Source of the DNA: Neorhizobium tomejilense | GTDB taxonomy: Bacteria; Pseudomonadota; Alphaproteobacteria; Rhizobiales; Rhizobiaceae | Length of the DNA: 64,000 nt | Assembly (NCBI GenBank): GCA_002968845.1 | Contig: PVBG01000009.1 | Span: 1-64,000 of the forward strand | Reading direction: 5' to 3' | Shown: positions 34,914 to 43,581 of the stretch, in pieces | How the letters are laid out: each line of letters opens with the position of its first letter | Position numbering within the stretch: the first letter of the stretch is position 1 | Translations under genes and position numbers: made by a program | The notes under the pieces: generated by a model | The model's database searches: none | What the model was told of the DNA's origin: nothing | Seen by the model: only the letters and a program-made list of their open reading frames with translations

Positions 34914-35843
34914 TTACAGATAGCGCTTGATATGCCACCGGTCGTGGTACCAGAGCCACTGTTCGGGATATTCGCGAACCCAGCTTTCCACCTTGTCGTT
35001 GAGCAGCTGCCCGGTCGCCTGGAGATCGAGTTTGCCGTTCGCGTCCCGCGGCAGTTCGATTTTCGGCTCGATCTCGAGCCGGAAGCGGTTGCCCGGCAGC
35101 CGGATGCAGCGAGCCGGATAAACTTCGGCATCGAACTGCCGAACCAGCTTTGCGAGCAACGGGCTCGTCTGGACGGGCTGGCCGAAAAAGCTGGTCTTGA
35201 GGCCCTTGCGGAATTTCTGATCCACCAGAACGCCAACGCCGCCGCCCGTTTCGAGCTTGCGCGCCAGAGCAAAGGACGAGCCGGCATGCGACGGCACGAG
35301 CTGGCCCATGCGGGCGCTGCGGAAGGCGAAGACCTTGTCGGCGATATAAGGATTGTTCGGCGGCCGGAAGAGAACCGTCACTTCGAGGCCGAACGCATTG
35401 CCGGCGACCGGCAGCAGTTCGAAATTGCCCGTGTGGGCCGTGAAGACGATGAACGGCCGCGGATTGTCGCGCAGGTCGGCGAAGATCGGAATGCCGGAGA
35501 CTTCCACCCTGCCCGGCTTGTCCTGTTCCGGATCGAAATCAAACAGCCGGTCTAGGAAGACGTACTCGGCGGCGAGCCGGCCCATATGGCCCCAGCTCGC
35601 TATGGCGATCTCCTCAAGTTCCTCGTCGGTCTTTTCCGGATAGGCGTTGCGCAGGTTAACGAGCATCAGCTTGTGGCGGCCGAGCTTCGGCCCGATGCGA
35701 CGCGCCATCCGGTCGGCGAACCGGATGCCCGGATCCGCCGGAAAGATCTTCAGGAAATTCAGGAGCCCGAACGCGCTCTGCGCCACCAGCCATTGCTGGA
35801 AGTGGATAAGCGCCAGAGCGATCCGGGTAAGGAACATTTTCAC
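34914..35843 (-). CDS. lpxXL: Lipid A very-long-chain acyltransferase LpxXL
   Basis: A 309-residue LpxL/LpxM-family acyltransferase with an N-terminal membrane anchor (residues 3-35). The HX4E catalytic motif is in FTAHTGNFELLPV near residue 130. FRPPNNPYI and GVLVDQKFRKGLKTSFFG are also conserved in the family. Placed at the end of the acpXL cluster, it would transfer the 27-hydroxyoctacosanoate chain from AcpXL to lipid A at the inner membrane. The GTG at 35843 is used; an ATG at 35837 is possible. Ten bases after adh. Confidence 0.92.
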   Translation of the reverse strand: MKMFLTRIALALIHFQQWLVAQSAFGLLNFLKIFPADPGIRFADRMARRIGPKLGRHKLMLVNLRNAYPEKTDEELEEIAIASWGHMGRLAAEYVFLDRLFDFDPEQDKPGRVEVSGIPIFADLRDNPRPFIVFTAHTGNFELLPVAGNAFGLEVTVLFRPPNNPYIADKVFAFRSARMGQLVPSHAGSSFALARKLETGGGVGVLVDQKFRKGLKTSFFGQPVQTSPLLAKLVRQFDAEVYPARCIRLPGNRFRLEIEPKIELPRDANGKLDLQATGQLLNDKVESWVREYPEQWLWYHDRWHIKRYL

Positions 35844-35853
35844 GGGGGACGCC

Positions 35854-36882
35854 TCAGTCCATCCGGAGCACGATCTTGCCGAACACCTGGCGGGTTTCCA
35901 TCCGCTCCAGCGCCTTGTCGATCTCGGCGAAGGTGACTTCCGTGTCGATGACCGGATGAACGATGCCCTGGGCCATCTTCTGCATGGCATTCGCCATGTT
36001 CTCCATGCGGCAGCCGAAGGAGCCGAACAGCTTCAGCTGCTGCTGGAACAGCATCATCAGGTTCATGTCGGTCGAAACGCCTGACGTGGAGCCGCAGGTG
36101 ACGAGACGGCCGCCGCGCTTCATACACAGCATCGAGCCGGCCCATGTGTCCTTGCCGACATGTTCGAAGACGACGTCGACGCCCTTCTTCTTGGTGAGCT
36201 TGCGCACCACGCCTTCAAATCGGTCGGTGCGGTAGTTGATGACGTGATCGGCGCCGAGCGCCTTGGCCCGTTCGATCTTGTCGTCCGAACCGACCGTGGT
36301 GATCACCGTGCAGCCGATCTTCTTGGCGAGTTGGATTGCCGCCGTGCCGATGCCCGAGCCGCCGGCATGGACCAGAATGGTTTCGCCCGGCTGCAGCTTG
36401 GCATTGTCAAACAGCATGTGTTCGACGGTCCCGAAGGTGACTGGTGCGAGCGCTGCGGCGACCGCATCGACGCCTGGAGGTGCAGGCACCAGCAGGCGAG
36501 CAGGCAGGTTGGCTTTTTCCTGCGCGAAACCGTCGAGGTGGAAGCCGTGCACGCCGGACACATGTTCGCAGAGATTGTCGCGCTTCTCGCGGCAGGGCTT
36601 GCAAAGGCCGCAGGTGCGCGCGCCGTAGATCGACACGAGCTGGCCCGGCAGGACGTTCGAAACGCCCGGCCCGATCGCCTCGACGACGCCGGAGGCTTCC
36701 GCTCCGATCGTCAGCGGCATCTTACGCTTGGCGAACGCCATGCCGCGCCAGCCCCAGACGTCGATATGGTTGAGCGCGACGGCCTTGACCCGCAGCGTTA
36801 CCTCGCCTGGGCCGGGGGCCTCGGGCTCGGGAATGTCCACCGCTTCGAGCTTCCGGTCATCGATCAGTTGCAGAGCGCGCAT
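35854..36882 (-). CDS. Zinc-type alcohol dehydrogenase of the AcpXL cluster
   Basis: A 342-residue MDR enzyme. It has the GroES-like N-terminal domain, a structural-zinc Cys set (CGLCKPCREKRDNLC near residues 96-110), and the Rossmann motif HAGGSGIGTAAIQLAKK near 174. In rhizobial VLCFA clusters this dehydrogenase (often adh2) is always between fabF and lpxXL. It probably acts as an enoyl reductase or oxidoreductase in long-chain elongation, but its exact step is unsettled. The start at 36882 follows GGAAGACC. Confidence 0.9.
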   Translation of the reverse strand: MRALQLIDDRKLEAVDIPEPEAPGPGEVTLRVKAVALNHIDVWGWRGMAFAKRKMPLTIGAEASGVVEAIGPGVSNVLPGQLVSIYGARTCGLCKPCREKRDNLCEHVSGVHGFHLDGFAQEKANLPARLLVPAPPGVDAVAAALAPVTFGTVEHMLFDNAKLQPGETILVHAGGSGIGTAAIQLAKKIGCTVITTVGSDDKIERAKALGADHVINYRTDRFEGVVRKLTKKKGVDVVFEHVGKDTWAGSMLCMKRGGRLVTCGSTSGVSTDMNLMMLFQQQLKLFGSFGCRMENMANAMQKMAQGIVHPVIDTEVTFAEIDKALERMETRQVFGKIVLRMD

Positions 36883-36941
36883 AATAGGTCTTCCTTCGCC
36901 CGGAGGCGTCCCAATTCGTCAAACGTGATTGGCGACGGTCT

Positions 36942-38228
36942 CTAAGCCGGTTCCAGCGCCATGACAAGGCTGGCGTTCTGTCCGCCGAAGCCGAATGAGT
37001 TGGAAAGGACCGCTGTCGGCTGTCCATTCCGCTTTTTGTTCGGCACGACATCGAGCACGATCGTCGGATCGGGGTTGGTGTAGTTGATGGTCGGCGGCAG
37101 CGTACCGGTCAGCATCGTCTGGATCGAGAAGACGGCTTCGACGGCGCCGGCCGCAGTCAACGTATGGCCGATCATCGACTTGTTGGAGGAAACCGGGATT
37201 TCCTTCAGCCGATCGCCGAAGACGGCGAGCATCGCGCCATATTCCATCTTGTCGTTTTCAGGCGTCGAGGTGCCGTGCGCATTGATATAGCCGATGCTGC
37301 CCTCATCCATGCCGGCGTCTGCCAGCGCCGCGCGGATCGTCGCAATCGCCGGGCCGCCGTCCGGCGAGGAACGGGTGCGGTGGAAATGGTCGGCCTTTTC
37401 CCCGCAGCCCTTCATGATGCCGAGCACCTTGGCACCGCGGGCGATTGCCGATTCGAGCGATTCGAGCACCAGCGTCGCCGCCCCTTCGGCGATGACGAAC
37501 CCGTCGCGATCCTTGCTGAACGGCTTGGAAGCCTTTTCCGGCGGGTCGTTCTGGGTGGAGAGTGCGGAAAGGAGCGAGAAACGGATCAGCGCCTCGGCGC
37601 TGACCGAGCCGTCGGTCGCGACAACCAACGAACGGTCGGTACGGCCCTGGCGGATCGCTTCGACGCCGAGCTGGATGGCCGTGACGCCGGAGGCGCAGGC
37701 CGTCGAGAGGGTCACGGGCAGTCCGCGGGTGCCGAACTTGTCGGCAAGGCGTTCGGAGATCGAGCCGAACTGCACGGCTTCGAGGAAGACCGGGTCGGCA
37801 CGTTCGCGCATTGCGGCGAGGAACCGGTCATAGGCGTCGCCTTCGGCCTTCGACGGCGGAGCGCGATCGGCAAGCGCGAAACGATCGCTCCATTCCGGCT
37901 CGACCGGCGGTGCTGCAAGAAAGAGCGGCCCATCGAAATCGCCGGAAAGACCCGACTGGGCGAGCGCCTCGGTGGTGGTCTCGCGGGCGAAGGCGAAGGA
38001 ACGCTCGACAGAGTTTTCGGCCGGAACGGCGATGAAATCCACGGTGCCGCTGATCCGGGTGGACAGGCCCTCGGTCGGGAAGCGGGTCACCTTGTGGATG
38101 CCGGAGGTGCCAGACGTCAGCGCCGCCCAGTTATCGGCAAGTCCCTGCCCAAGCGAGGTGATGACGCCCATGCCGGTGATCGCGATGATCGGGCGGCCGA
38201 GATGATCCTTGAAGCGGTTGTCGCTCAT
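36942..38228 (-). CDS. Beta-ketoacyl-ACP synthase, FabF1 type (AcpXL cluster)
   Basis: A 428-residue KAS II-like condensing enzyme. The Cys-His-His triad is intact: Cys in STACASGVTAIQLG near residue 180, His in INAHGTSTPENDKMEYGA near 318, and His in MIGHTLTAAGAVEAVFS near 355. It would extend acyl chains on AcpXL to C28. The ATG at 38228 with AAGGAG upstream is chosen. It lies 11 bases after the FabF2 gene; the two are probably made as a pair. Confidence 0.93.
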   Translation of the reverse strand: MSDNRFKDHLGRPIIAITGMGVITSLGQGLADNWAALTSGTSGIHKVTRFPTEGLSTRISGTVDFIAVPAENSVERSFAFARETTTEALAQSGLSGDFDGPLFLAAPPVEPEWSDRFALADRAPPSKAEGDAYDRFLAAMRERADPVFLEAVQFGSISERLADKFGTRGLPVTLSTACASGVTAIQLGVEAIRQGRTDRSLVVATDGSVSAEALIRFSLLSALSTQNDPPEKASKPFSKDRDGFVIAEGAATLVLESLESAIARGAKVLGIMKGCGEKADHFHRTRSSPDGGPAIATIRAALADAGMDEGSIGYINAHGTSTPENDKMEYGAMLAVFGDRLKEIPVSSNKSMIGHTLTAAGAVEAVFSIQTMLTGTLPPTINYTNPDPTIVLDVVPNKKRNGQPTAVLSNSFGFGGQNASLVMALEPA

Positions 38229-38239
38229 CAAAATCTCCT

Positions 38240-39439
38240 TTACGCGGCCGAGAGGACTGCAAGGCCCTCGCCGCGCGTATAACCGACGGTCGTCACCACG
38301 GCATGTTTCGCAGGCCCAGCCATCGGCTTCTCGTTCTCGGCGTCGAATGTGGGTACTGTGGCTGCGCCGTCCAAGGTCAGTGCCGCAAGCGCCAGACCCA
38401 ATGGGAACTGCGCCTCCATGCCGTGGCCGGTGATACCGCCAAATCCGCGGATCGCGGCGCCGGGGAATTCGGTCTCCAGTAGCGCTTTCTCCCGCGTCGA
38501 GAGATCGACGACGCCGCTTGCGCCCGAAAACACGATCGTATCGGCCTTCGAAATACCCGAAGCGTGGCCGGCGAGACGGGTGATGCGCTTTTCGAGCCTG
38601 CCTTCATCGCGATTGCCGCGATCGCCCTCGATCGCGTCGATGACGGCGTAGATATGGGCGCCGCGCGCTTGCGCATGGGCGCGCGATTCGAGCACCAGGA
38701 AGGCCCCGACCGTACCCATGATCATGCCGCCGCCATTGTCGGCCGAGCGTGACCAGAGCGGATGCCAGCCGCCCGTCGCATGCGCCTGGATGCCTTCGAC
38801 CAGAAGAATGATGTCGGCCCGTTCGGCGACGAAGGCGCCGCCGACGAGGCTGTGGGTCGATTGGCCCGCCTTGATGCGGTGGAAGGCGGTCTCGACGGCC
38901 GAAATGCCGGCCGCTTCTTCGCCCATGAACGTACGCGAGGAACCGGTGACCTTGTGGACGATCGAGATATTGCCGGCGACCAGGTTGGAAAGCTGGGCCA
39001 GAAACAGCGTCGGGCGGAGCTCGGTGGTCAGCTTCTCGTTCAAGAGCATTTCGCGGTCGTTGCGCTTCAGCGCTTCGTCGACGATCAGCGAATCGACCTT
39101 GATGTCGCGCTCGCCGCCACCGGCGGCCACGATCATGTCCATGGAGGCGCAGGCGTCCGCATCGGTCTTCAGGCCGGCGTCGTCGAGCGCAAGGCCTGCG
39201 GAAAACACGCCGAGCCGCTGCCAGTTCTCCATCTGGCGCTGGTCGCCGCGCTTGGCGATCTGCGCCGACCAGTCGATCTCCGGCATCGGATGCACCGGAT
39301 ACGGCGCGAAACGATCGGTCTCGACTTTCGGGGCACCCGCTTCCGGCGACGACAGGAGCGCGATATGCGGCTCCTTGCCCACGCCCTGGCTGGTGACGAT
39401 CCCGATACCAGTGATCACGACATCATTGTCAGACTTCAT
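38240..39439 (-). CDS. KAS-like protein, FabF2 type, lacking the catalytic Cys
   Basis: A 399-residue thiolase-fold protein related to FabF1. At the place of the nucleophile (STACASG in FabF1) it reads FMGEEAAGISAVETA, so Cys is replaced, apparently by Glu. The first active-site His region (HGTST) is IVFSGASG, and the second is not clearly conserved. It therefore resembles the chain-length-factor subunit (KS-beta) of type II polyketide synthases more than an active KAS. Annotated in rhizobia simply as fabF2. It is between fabZ and fabF1 in the operon. The alignment is by eye. Confidence 0.88.
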   Translation of the reverse strand: MKSDNDVVITGIGIVTSQGVGKEPHIALLSSPEAGAPKVETDRFAPYPVHPMPEIDWSAQIAKRGDQRQMENWQRLGVFSAGLALDDAGLKTDADACASMDMIVAAGGGERDIKVDSLIVDEALKRNDREMLLNEKLTTELRPTLFLAQLSNLVAGNISIVHKVTGSSRTFMGEEAAGISAVETAFHRIKAGQSTHSLVGGAFVAERADIILLVEGIQAHATGGWHPLWSRSADNGGGMIMGTVGAFLVLESRAHAQARGAHIYAVIDAIEGDRGNRDEGRLEKRITRLAGHASGISKADTIVFSGASGVVDLSTREKALLETEFPGAAIRGFGGITGHGMEAQFPLGLALAALTLDGAATVPTFDAENEKPMAGPAKHAVVTTVGYTRGEGLAVLSAA

Positions 39440-39478
39440 AATGTCCTCTTTGACCCACCGGACTGAACGGGCGGGCTT

Positions 39479-39952
39479 TTATGCGCTTGCGGCAATCGCA
39501 TCCATCAGGCCGACCTCTTCCGCACGCTTGCGGATGACCGGCGCCAGCGGGATTTCGCTGAACGGCATGGTGCGCAGTTTGAGCTGTGCATCGCAGACCT
39601 TCTTGCCGTTACACGTGATCTTTGCCTTGGTCACCGCGTAACCGGACCCCTCATGCTCCAGAAACGCCTCGATGTCGAGAACCGCGTCGGGCTCCACAAA
39701 AGCACGCATCTTGGCGCCGTCGACCGACATCAGGAACGGCATGGCGGCGAAATCGGTGGCGGCAAGCACCAGGAAACCGGAGGCCTGCGCCATAGTCTCG
39801 ATCAAGAGCACGCCCGGCACCAGCGGCATTCCGGGAAAATGGCCTTCGAAGACAGGGCTTTTGGAAGGCACGACAGATCGCGCCTTCAACACTTTGGCCC
39901 CAAGATCGACCGCTTCGACGCGGTCGATCATCTGGAAATATTCGAGCAGCAT
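39479..39952 (-). CDS. Beta-hydroxyacyl-ACP dehydratase, FabZ type (AcpXL cluster)
   Basis: A 157-residue hot-dog protein. The catalytic motif FEGHFPGMPLVPGVLLIETMAQASG near residues 35-59 carries both the His and the Glu. It would dehydrate 3-hydroxyacyl-AcpXL during very-long-chain synthesis. It follows acpXL by 31 bases and precedes fabF2 by 39 on the same strand. Confidence 0.93.
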   Translation of the reverse strand: MLLEYFQMIDRVEAVDLGAKVLKARSVVPSKSPVFEGHFPGMPLVPGVLLIETMAQASGFLVLAATDFAAMPFLMSVDGAKMRAFVEPDAVLDIEAFLEHEGSGYAVTKAKITCNGKKVCDAQLKLRTMPFSEIPLAPVIRKRAEEVGLMDAIAASA

Positions 39953-39983
39953 GAGTTTGCCGGCCCGGGATGATCAGTGACGA

Positions 39984-40268
39984 TCAGCCCTTGGCCGCCT
40001 TCAGCTCGTCGATCTTGGCACACAGGTTCTTCAGCACGAAGTACTCTTCGGTCGAAACCTTGCCCTCGTTGACTTCCTGCGTCCACTGTTCCAGCGGAAT
40101 CTTGATCCCGAATTCCTTGTCGATGGCGAACACGATATCCAGGAAATCCAGGCTATCGATGCCCAGGTCGTCGATCGTGTGGCTTTCCGGCGTGATCGTC
40201 TCGCGATCGATTTCGCTGGTCTCAGCGATGATGTCGGCAACTTTATCGAATGTAGCTGTCACGCCCAT
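39984..40268 (-). CDS. acpXL: Acyl carrier protein AcpXL
   Basis: A 94-residue carrier protein that holds the 27-hydroxyoctacosanoyl chain for lipid A. The phosphopantetheine Ser is in [16 protein letters not shown] near residue 38. The sequence ([24 protein letters not shown] near the N terminus, [20 protein letters not shown] at the end) is longer than a housekeeping ACP and closely matches my memory of rhizobial AcpXL. First gene of the cluster; the start at 40268 follows AAAGGAC. Confidence 0.97.
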   Translation of the reverse strand: MGVTATFDKVADIIAETSEIDRETITPESHTIDDLGIDSLDFLDIVFAIDKEFGIKIPLEQWTQEVNEGKVSTEEYFVLKNLCAKIDELKAAKG

Positions 40269-40385
40269 GTCCTTTGTCGAATATCCAAATCAAGGTTCCA
40301 CATAGGGAAATCGATCACAAATGCCAATGGCTTCGTCTTCCCGCATGAAAATTTGCACCGGAACTGTTGCCTAAACAGCAATCGC

Positions 40386-41357
40386 CTAGGCGCCGGAGGC
40401 CCGGCTGTCGACCAGCGCAGCCCGGATCACCTCCAGAACCTCGCCCGATCGGACGTCGGTGCACACCCACTGGCTCGGCTGGCCGTCCCAGGCCGTACCG
40501 ACGAACTTGCGGCCGCTGTCGGGCGCCTGGATCGTTTCGCCGTCGGCAATGCCGCCGCAGACGACTCGCACCGCGCCGCTGCGGAGAATGAAGAGGTCCG
40601 GCCGTACCAGATAGACGCAGGCCGTGCTGTCATGCACCGCCATGCCGGCGATGCCGACCCGGCTCTTGTAGAACTCGATGTAATATTGCGACAGGTCGGA
40701 TAGCAGCTGCACAGCCTTTTCGCCCGACTTGGCCATGTCGGCAAGATACTCCCCGGTCATGATCGTCTTCAGCGTCACGTCGAGCCCGACGATGGTGACC
40801 TTCCAGGGCGTGGTGAAGATGATGTCGGCGGCTTCCGGATCGCCATGGATGTTGGCTTCCGCTGCCGGCGTGACGTTGCCGTTCACATCGAAGGCGCCGC
40901 CCATGACGACGACTTCCTTGACGAGACCGGCGAAATCCGGATCGGCCTGCAGCGCCAGCGCCAGGTTTGTCATGCGGCCGACGGCGATCAGCGTCACCTC
41001 GCCCGGATTGTCGCGGACGGTATCGATGATGAACTGGTAGGCGGGACGCGGATCGAGCGGCCAGTCGATCGTCTCAGGCAGGCCGATATTGCCGAGACCG
41101 TCGAGCCCGTGCACGACGGAAGCGGCGCGATCGTCGCTGCGCAGCGGATCGATCGTCCTGTCGGCGCCTTTGGCGATGGGGGCTGAAATTCCCCATTCCT
41201 GATGCAGGAACTGCGCATTACGGGTGGTGAGATCGAGCGACACATTGCCGAAAACGGTCGTCACGCCGAGAAGATCGATTTCCGGGTGCCGGTGCAGAAA
41301 GAGCAGCGCCATCGCATCGTCAACGCCGGGGTCCGTATCGAAAATGACCTTGTGCAT
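40386..41357 (-). CDS. Nucleoside hydrolase
   Basis: A 323-residue inosine/uridine-preferring nucleoside hydrolase-like enzyme. The Ca2+-binding N-terminal motif DTDPGVDDAMALLFL starts at residue 6, and VVMGGAFDVNGNVTPAAEANIHGDPEAAD (near 150-178) gives further metal and ribose contacts. It splits N-ribosides in the cytoplasm. The start at 41357 has GAGGAAAAGC upstream; the frame extends to 41690 without homology. Confidence 0.92.
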   Translation of the reverse strand: MHKVIFDTDPGVDDAMALLFLHRHPEIDLLGVTTVFGNVSLDLTTRNAQFLHQEWGISAPIAKGADRTIDPLRSDDRAASVVHGLDGLGNIGLPETIDWPLDPRPAYQFIIDTVRDNPGEVTLIAVGRMTNLALALQADPDFAGLVKEVVVMGGAFDVNGNVTPAAEANIHGDPEAADIIFTTPWKVTIVGLDVTLKTIMTGEYLADMAKSGEKAVQLLSDLSQYYIEFYKSRVGIAGMAVHDSTACVYLVRPDLFILRSGAVRVVCGGIADGETIQAPDSGRKFVGTAWDGQPSQWVCTDVRSGEVLEVIRAALVDSRASGA

Positions 41358-41505
41358 AAGCTTTTCCTCGTTCGGCTCTTCGAAAGCCGCGCACAATAAC
41401 GCCAAACCGATGATGCGCAATCCCGGAAGCAACATGGCTGGGGTCCCGCTGGAGGCGGTTGCAGTCGCGACGGTTCGATGCGAGAAGCACGCCGCACCCG
41501 TCCGG

Positions 41506-42321
41506 ATGCGCTTCCGCCGACAGAGTCTCCTTCCCTTGACCGACCTTGCATTCCAACTCCTCTTCCTGCTGTTTCTTGCTGCGATTTTTGCCGGTTTCGT
41601 CGATTCGATCGCCGGCGGTGGCGGGCTCATCACCATTCCGGTCATGCTGATCGCCGGCATCCCGCCGCTCGAATCGCTTGCTACGAACAAACTGCAGTCG
41701 CAGTTCGGGTCGGCATCCGCGACGATCGCCTATGCGCGCCGTGGCCATGTGAACTTGAAAAGCCAGTTGCCAATGGCGGCCATGTCGATGGTCGGCGGGG
41801 CCGTCGGTGCCGTGCTCGCGTCGCTGGTGCCGGCGGGCTGGCTTGCCGCGGCAATCCCGTTCCTGCTGATCGCCATCGCGCTGTTCTTCGCCATCAAGCC
41901 CAATCTCAACGATATCGACAGTCACCGTCGGGTGACGCCCTTCGTGTTCGGGGTGACGATCGTCCCGTTGGTCGGCCTGTATGACGGCATATTCGGGCCT
42001 GGCGCCGGCTCGTTCTACATGCTGGGTTTCGTGCTGCTCGCCGGCTTTGGCATGCTAAAGGCGACCGCCCATACCAAGCTCATCAATCTCGGCTCGAATT
42101 TCGGCTCGTTCCTGGTCTTTGCGGCAACCGGGTCCGTGCTTTGGAAGATTGGCCTGATCATGGGCGTCGGCCAGTTCCTCGGCGCCCAGGTCGGCTCACG
42201 GCTGGCCATGAAGAACGGTGCGAAGCTGATCAAGCCGCTGCTCGTCATCTCCTGCCTGGCGCTCGCCCTGAAACTGCTCGCCGACCCGACCCATCCCGTC
42301 CGCGTCTGGCTCGGCTTCTAG
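41506..42321 (+). CDS. TSUP (TauE/SafE) family transporter
   Basis: A 271-residue membrane protein with about eight helices. Both halves carry the TSUP pattern: [19 protein letters not shown] with [12 protein letters not shown] in the first, and [20 protein letters not shown] with [15 protein letters not shown] in the second. These proteins export or import sulfur-containing anions; the substrate is unknown. The ATG at 41506 is used; a TTG at 41536 would remove ten basic residues. Its stop overlaps the stop of the convergent cobU gene. Confidence 0.87.
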   Translation: MRFRRQSLLPLTDLAFQLLFLLFLAAIFAGFVDSIAGGGGLITIPVMLIAGIPPLESLATNKLQSQFGSASATIAYARRGHVNLKSQLPMAAMSMVGGAVGAVLASLVPAGWLAAAIPFLLIAIALFFAIKPNLNDIDSHRRVTPFVFGVTIVPLVGLYDGIFGPGAGSFYMLGFVLLAGFGMLKATAHTKLINLGSNFGSFLVFAATGSVLWKIGLIMGVGQFLGAQVGSRLAMKNGAKLIKPLLVISCLALALKLLADPTHPVRVWLGF

Positions 42322-42839
42322 CCCTTCATCCTCAGCGGCAGACCGGCGGCGACGAAGAAGACCTCGTCGGCAGATGCCGCGATCCGCTGATGCAGCCTTC
42401 CGGCATGGTCCCTGAACTCCCGCGCCATTCTGTTGTCCGGCACGATGCCGAGGCCGACCTCGTTGGAGACGACGATCAGTTTCGCCGAGAGGCTTTCGAA
42501 CCGGCGCACGAATGCGGCGGCGGCAGTGTCGATATCGCGCTCGTCCATCATCAGGTTGGTGAGCCAGAGCGTCAGGCAATCGACAAGGATGACCCTCCCC
42601 CGCGCATCGATGTCGGTCAGTCTCTCCACCAGGTCGAGCGGCACTTCATGCGTGGTCCAGCCGTCTCCGCGATCGACACGATGCCGGGCGATGCGCTCGC
42701 GCATCTCGTCGTCATAGGCACGACCGGTGGCAACGTAGTGCCGTTCCAGGCCGCTCTCCCGGGCAAGCCTTTCCGAAAACCCGGATTTGCCCGAGCGGGC
42801 GCCGCCGAGGACAAGGGTGACGTGACCGATGCGTGTCAT
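42318..42839 (-). CDS. cobP: Adenosylcobinamide kinase/guanylyltransferase (CobP/CobU)
   Basis: A 173-residue bifunctional enzyme of nucleotide-loop assembly in cobalamin synthesis. The P-loop is GGARSGKS at residues 12-19, the guanylylated His lies in [14 protein letters not shown] near 49-62, and [14 protein letters not shown] is the conserved Asp motif. The C-terminal [10 protein letters not shown] is typical. Its presence fits the cobalamin-dependent enzymes encoded downstream, though the loci are not adjacent. I see no cobalamin riboswitch upstream and no good ribosome site before the ATG. Confidence 0.92.
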   Translation of the reverse strand: MTRIGHVTLVLGGARSGKSGFSERLARESGLERHYVATGRAYDDEMRERIARHRVDRGDGWTTHEVPLDLVERLTDIDARGRVILVDCLTLWLTNLMMDERDIDTAAAAFVRRFESLSAKLIVVSNEVGLGIVPDNRMAREFRDHAGRLHQRIAASADEVFFVAAGLPLRMKG

Positions 42840-43581
42840 GGAGAAAAGGGCCTGAACCAGAGGGGACCGGACGATTCGTAGACAGGAGGCGTCCGGTCCT
42901 GTTGGTGATGATGTCTCTGGATTCGCATTACGGTCAAATGGTGCAGCTATATACGCGAAGTGTCAACCAACACCCGCTTGCCGTTGCTCGGCTTCATCGC
43001 CGCAGGCAGCCACGGCTGGCCGCGTCCGGCCAGCCGTTTTCGGCCACAAATCCGCACATTTGGCAAAGGAGGCCGTGGCCCCGTATTTGACAATCGCGAA
43101 TTCGACAACGATCGGAAGATGAAGTATCCGCGGGCCAACAAAACGGGGCCTGCCATCGGACGGCAAGGGCGACCGGTACGCACTACCTGATCCGGCGCCA
43201 AGCGCGAGCTAACCGCCCGCATGAAAAGCAATAACGCGACATTCTTACCGGATGGTTAGTGAACTCCGTAAGTCGCGCGTTTTTCTCAATTTTCTGTTCT
43301 TTCCGCAAGAATGACGACGTGAATAGCGGCGGCTACTGGAAAAAGGCCCAGCCTGACACGACACTGTTTCGCGCTCGCGGGTCTGCGAATCTTGATTTCT
43401 GAGGAGGAAGACGTACCGTGATTTGAACTGACATAATAAATGCACAGTATCCGTGGAAAGCTGTCGCAGATGCGAACGAGACCTATACTCTCATCGGCCT
43501 GCTCGGACTGAATCCAACAGTGTGCACCACCTCGCGCTCGATTGAAGTGAACAGTGAAAGGAAAGACCGGGAGGTCCCAAA
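42840..43581. other. Gene-free region between cobP and the ProX-like gene
   Basis: About 740 bases. The short frames here overlap on opposite strands and resemble no protein. The only clear structure is the hairpin at 42864-42899, listed separately. The part from about 43240 to 43581 is more AT-rich and should hold the promoter of the ProX-like gene. No cobalamin-riboswitch box or tRNA was found by eye. Confidence 0.45.
42864..42899. other. Perfect 10-bp stem-loop upstream of cobP
   Basis: GGACCGGACG (42864-42873) pairs exactly with CGTCCGGTCC (42890-42899) around a 16-base loop. It lies 24 bases before the cobP start, within its likely 5' leader. There is no T tract. It could be a regulatory leader structure or the end of an unknown transcript. 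Confidence 0.4.

Noticed and set aside
42947-43231. Short open frames of 94 and 76 codons in the cobP–ProX gap
   Set aside because: They overlap each other on opposite strands, have no ribosome site I can see and no recognisable motif.
42840-43581. Cobalamin riboswitch upstream of cobP
   Set aside because: I looked on the minus strand for the conserved B12 box and found no convincing match.
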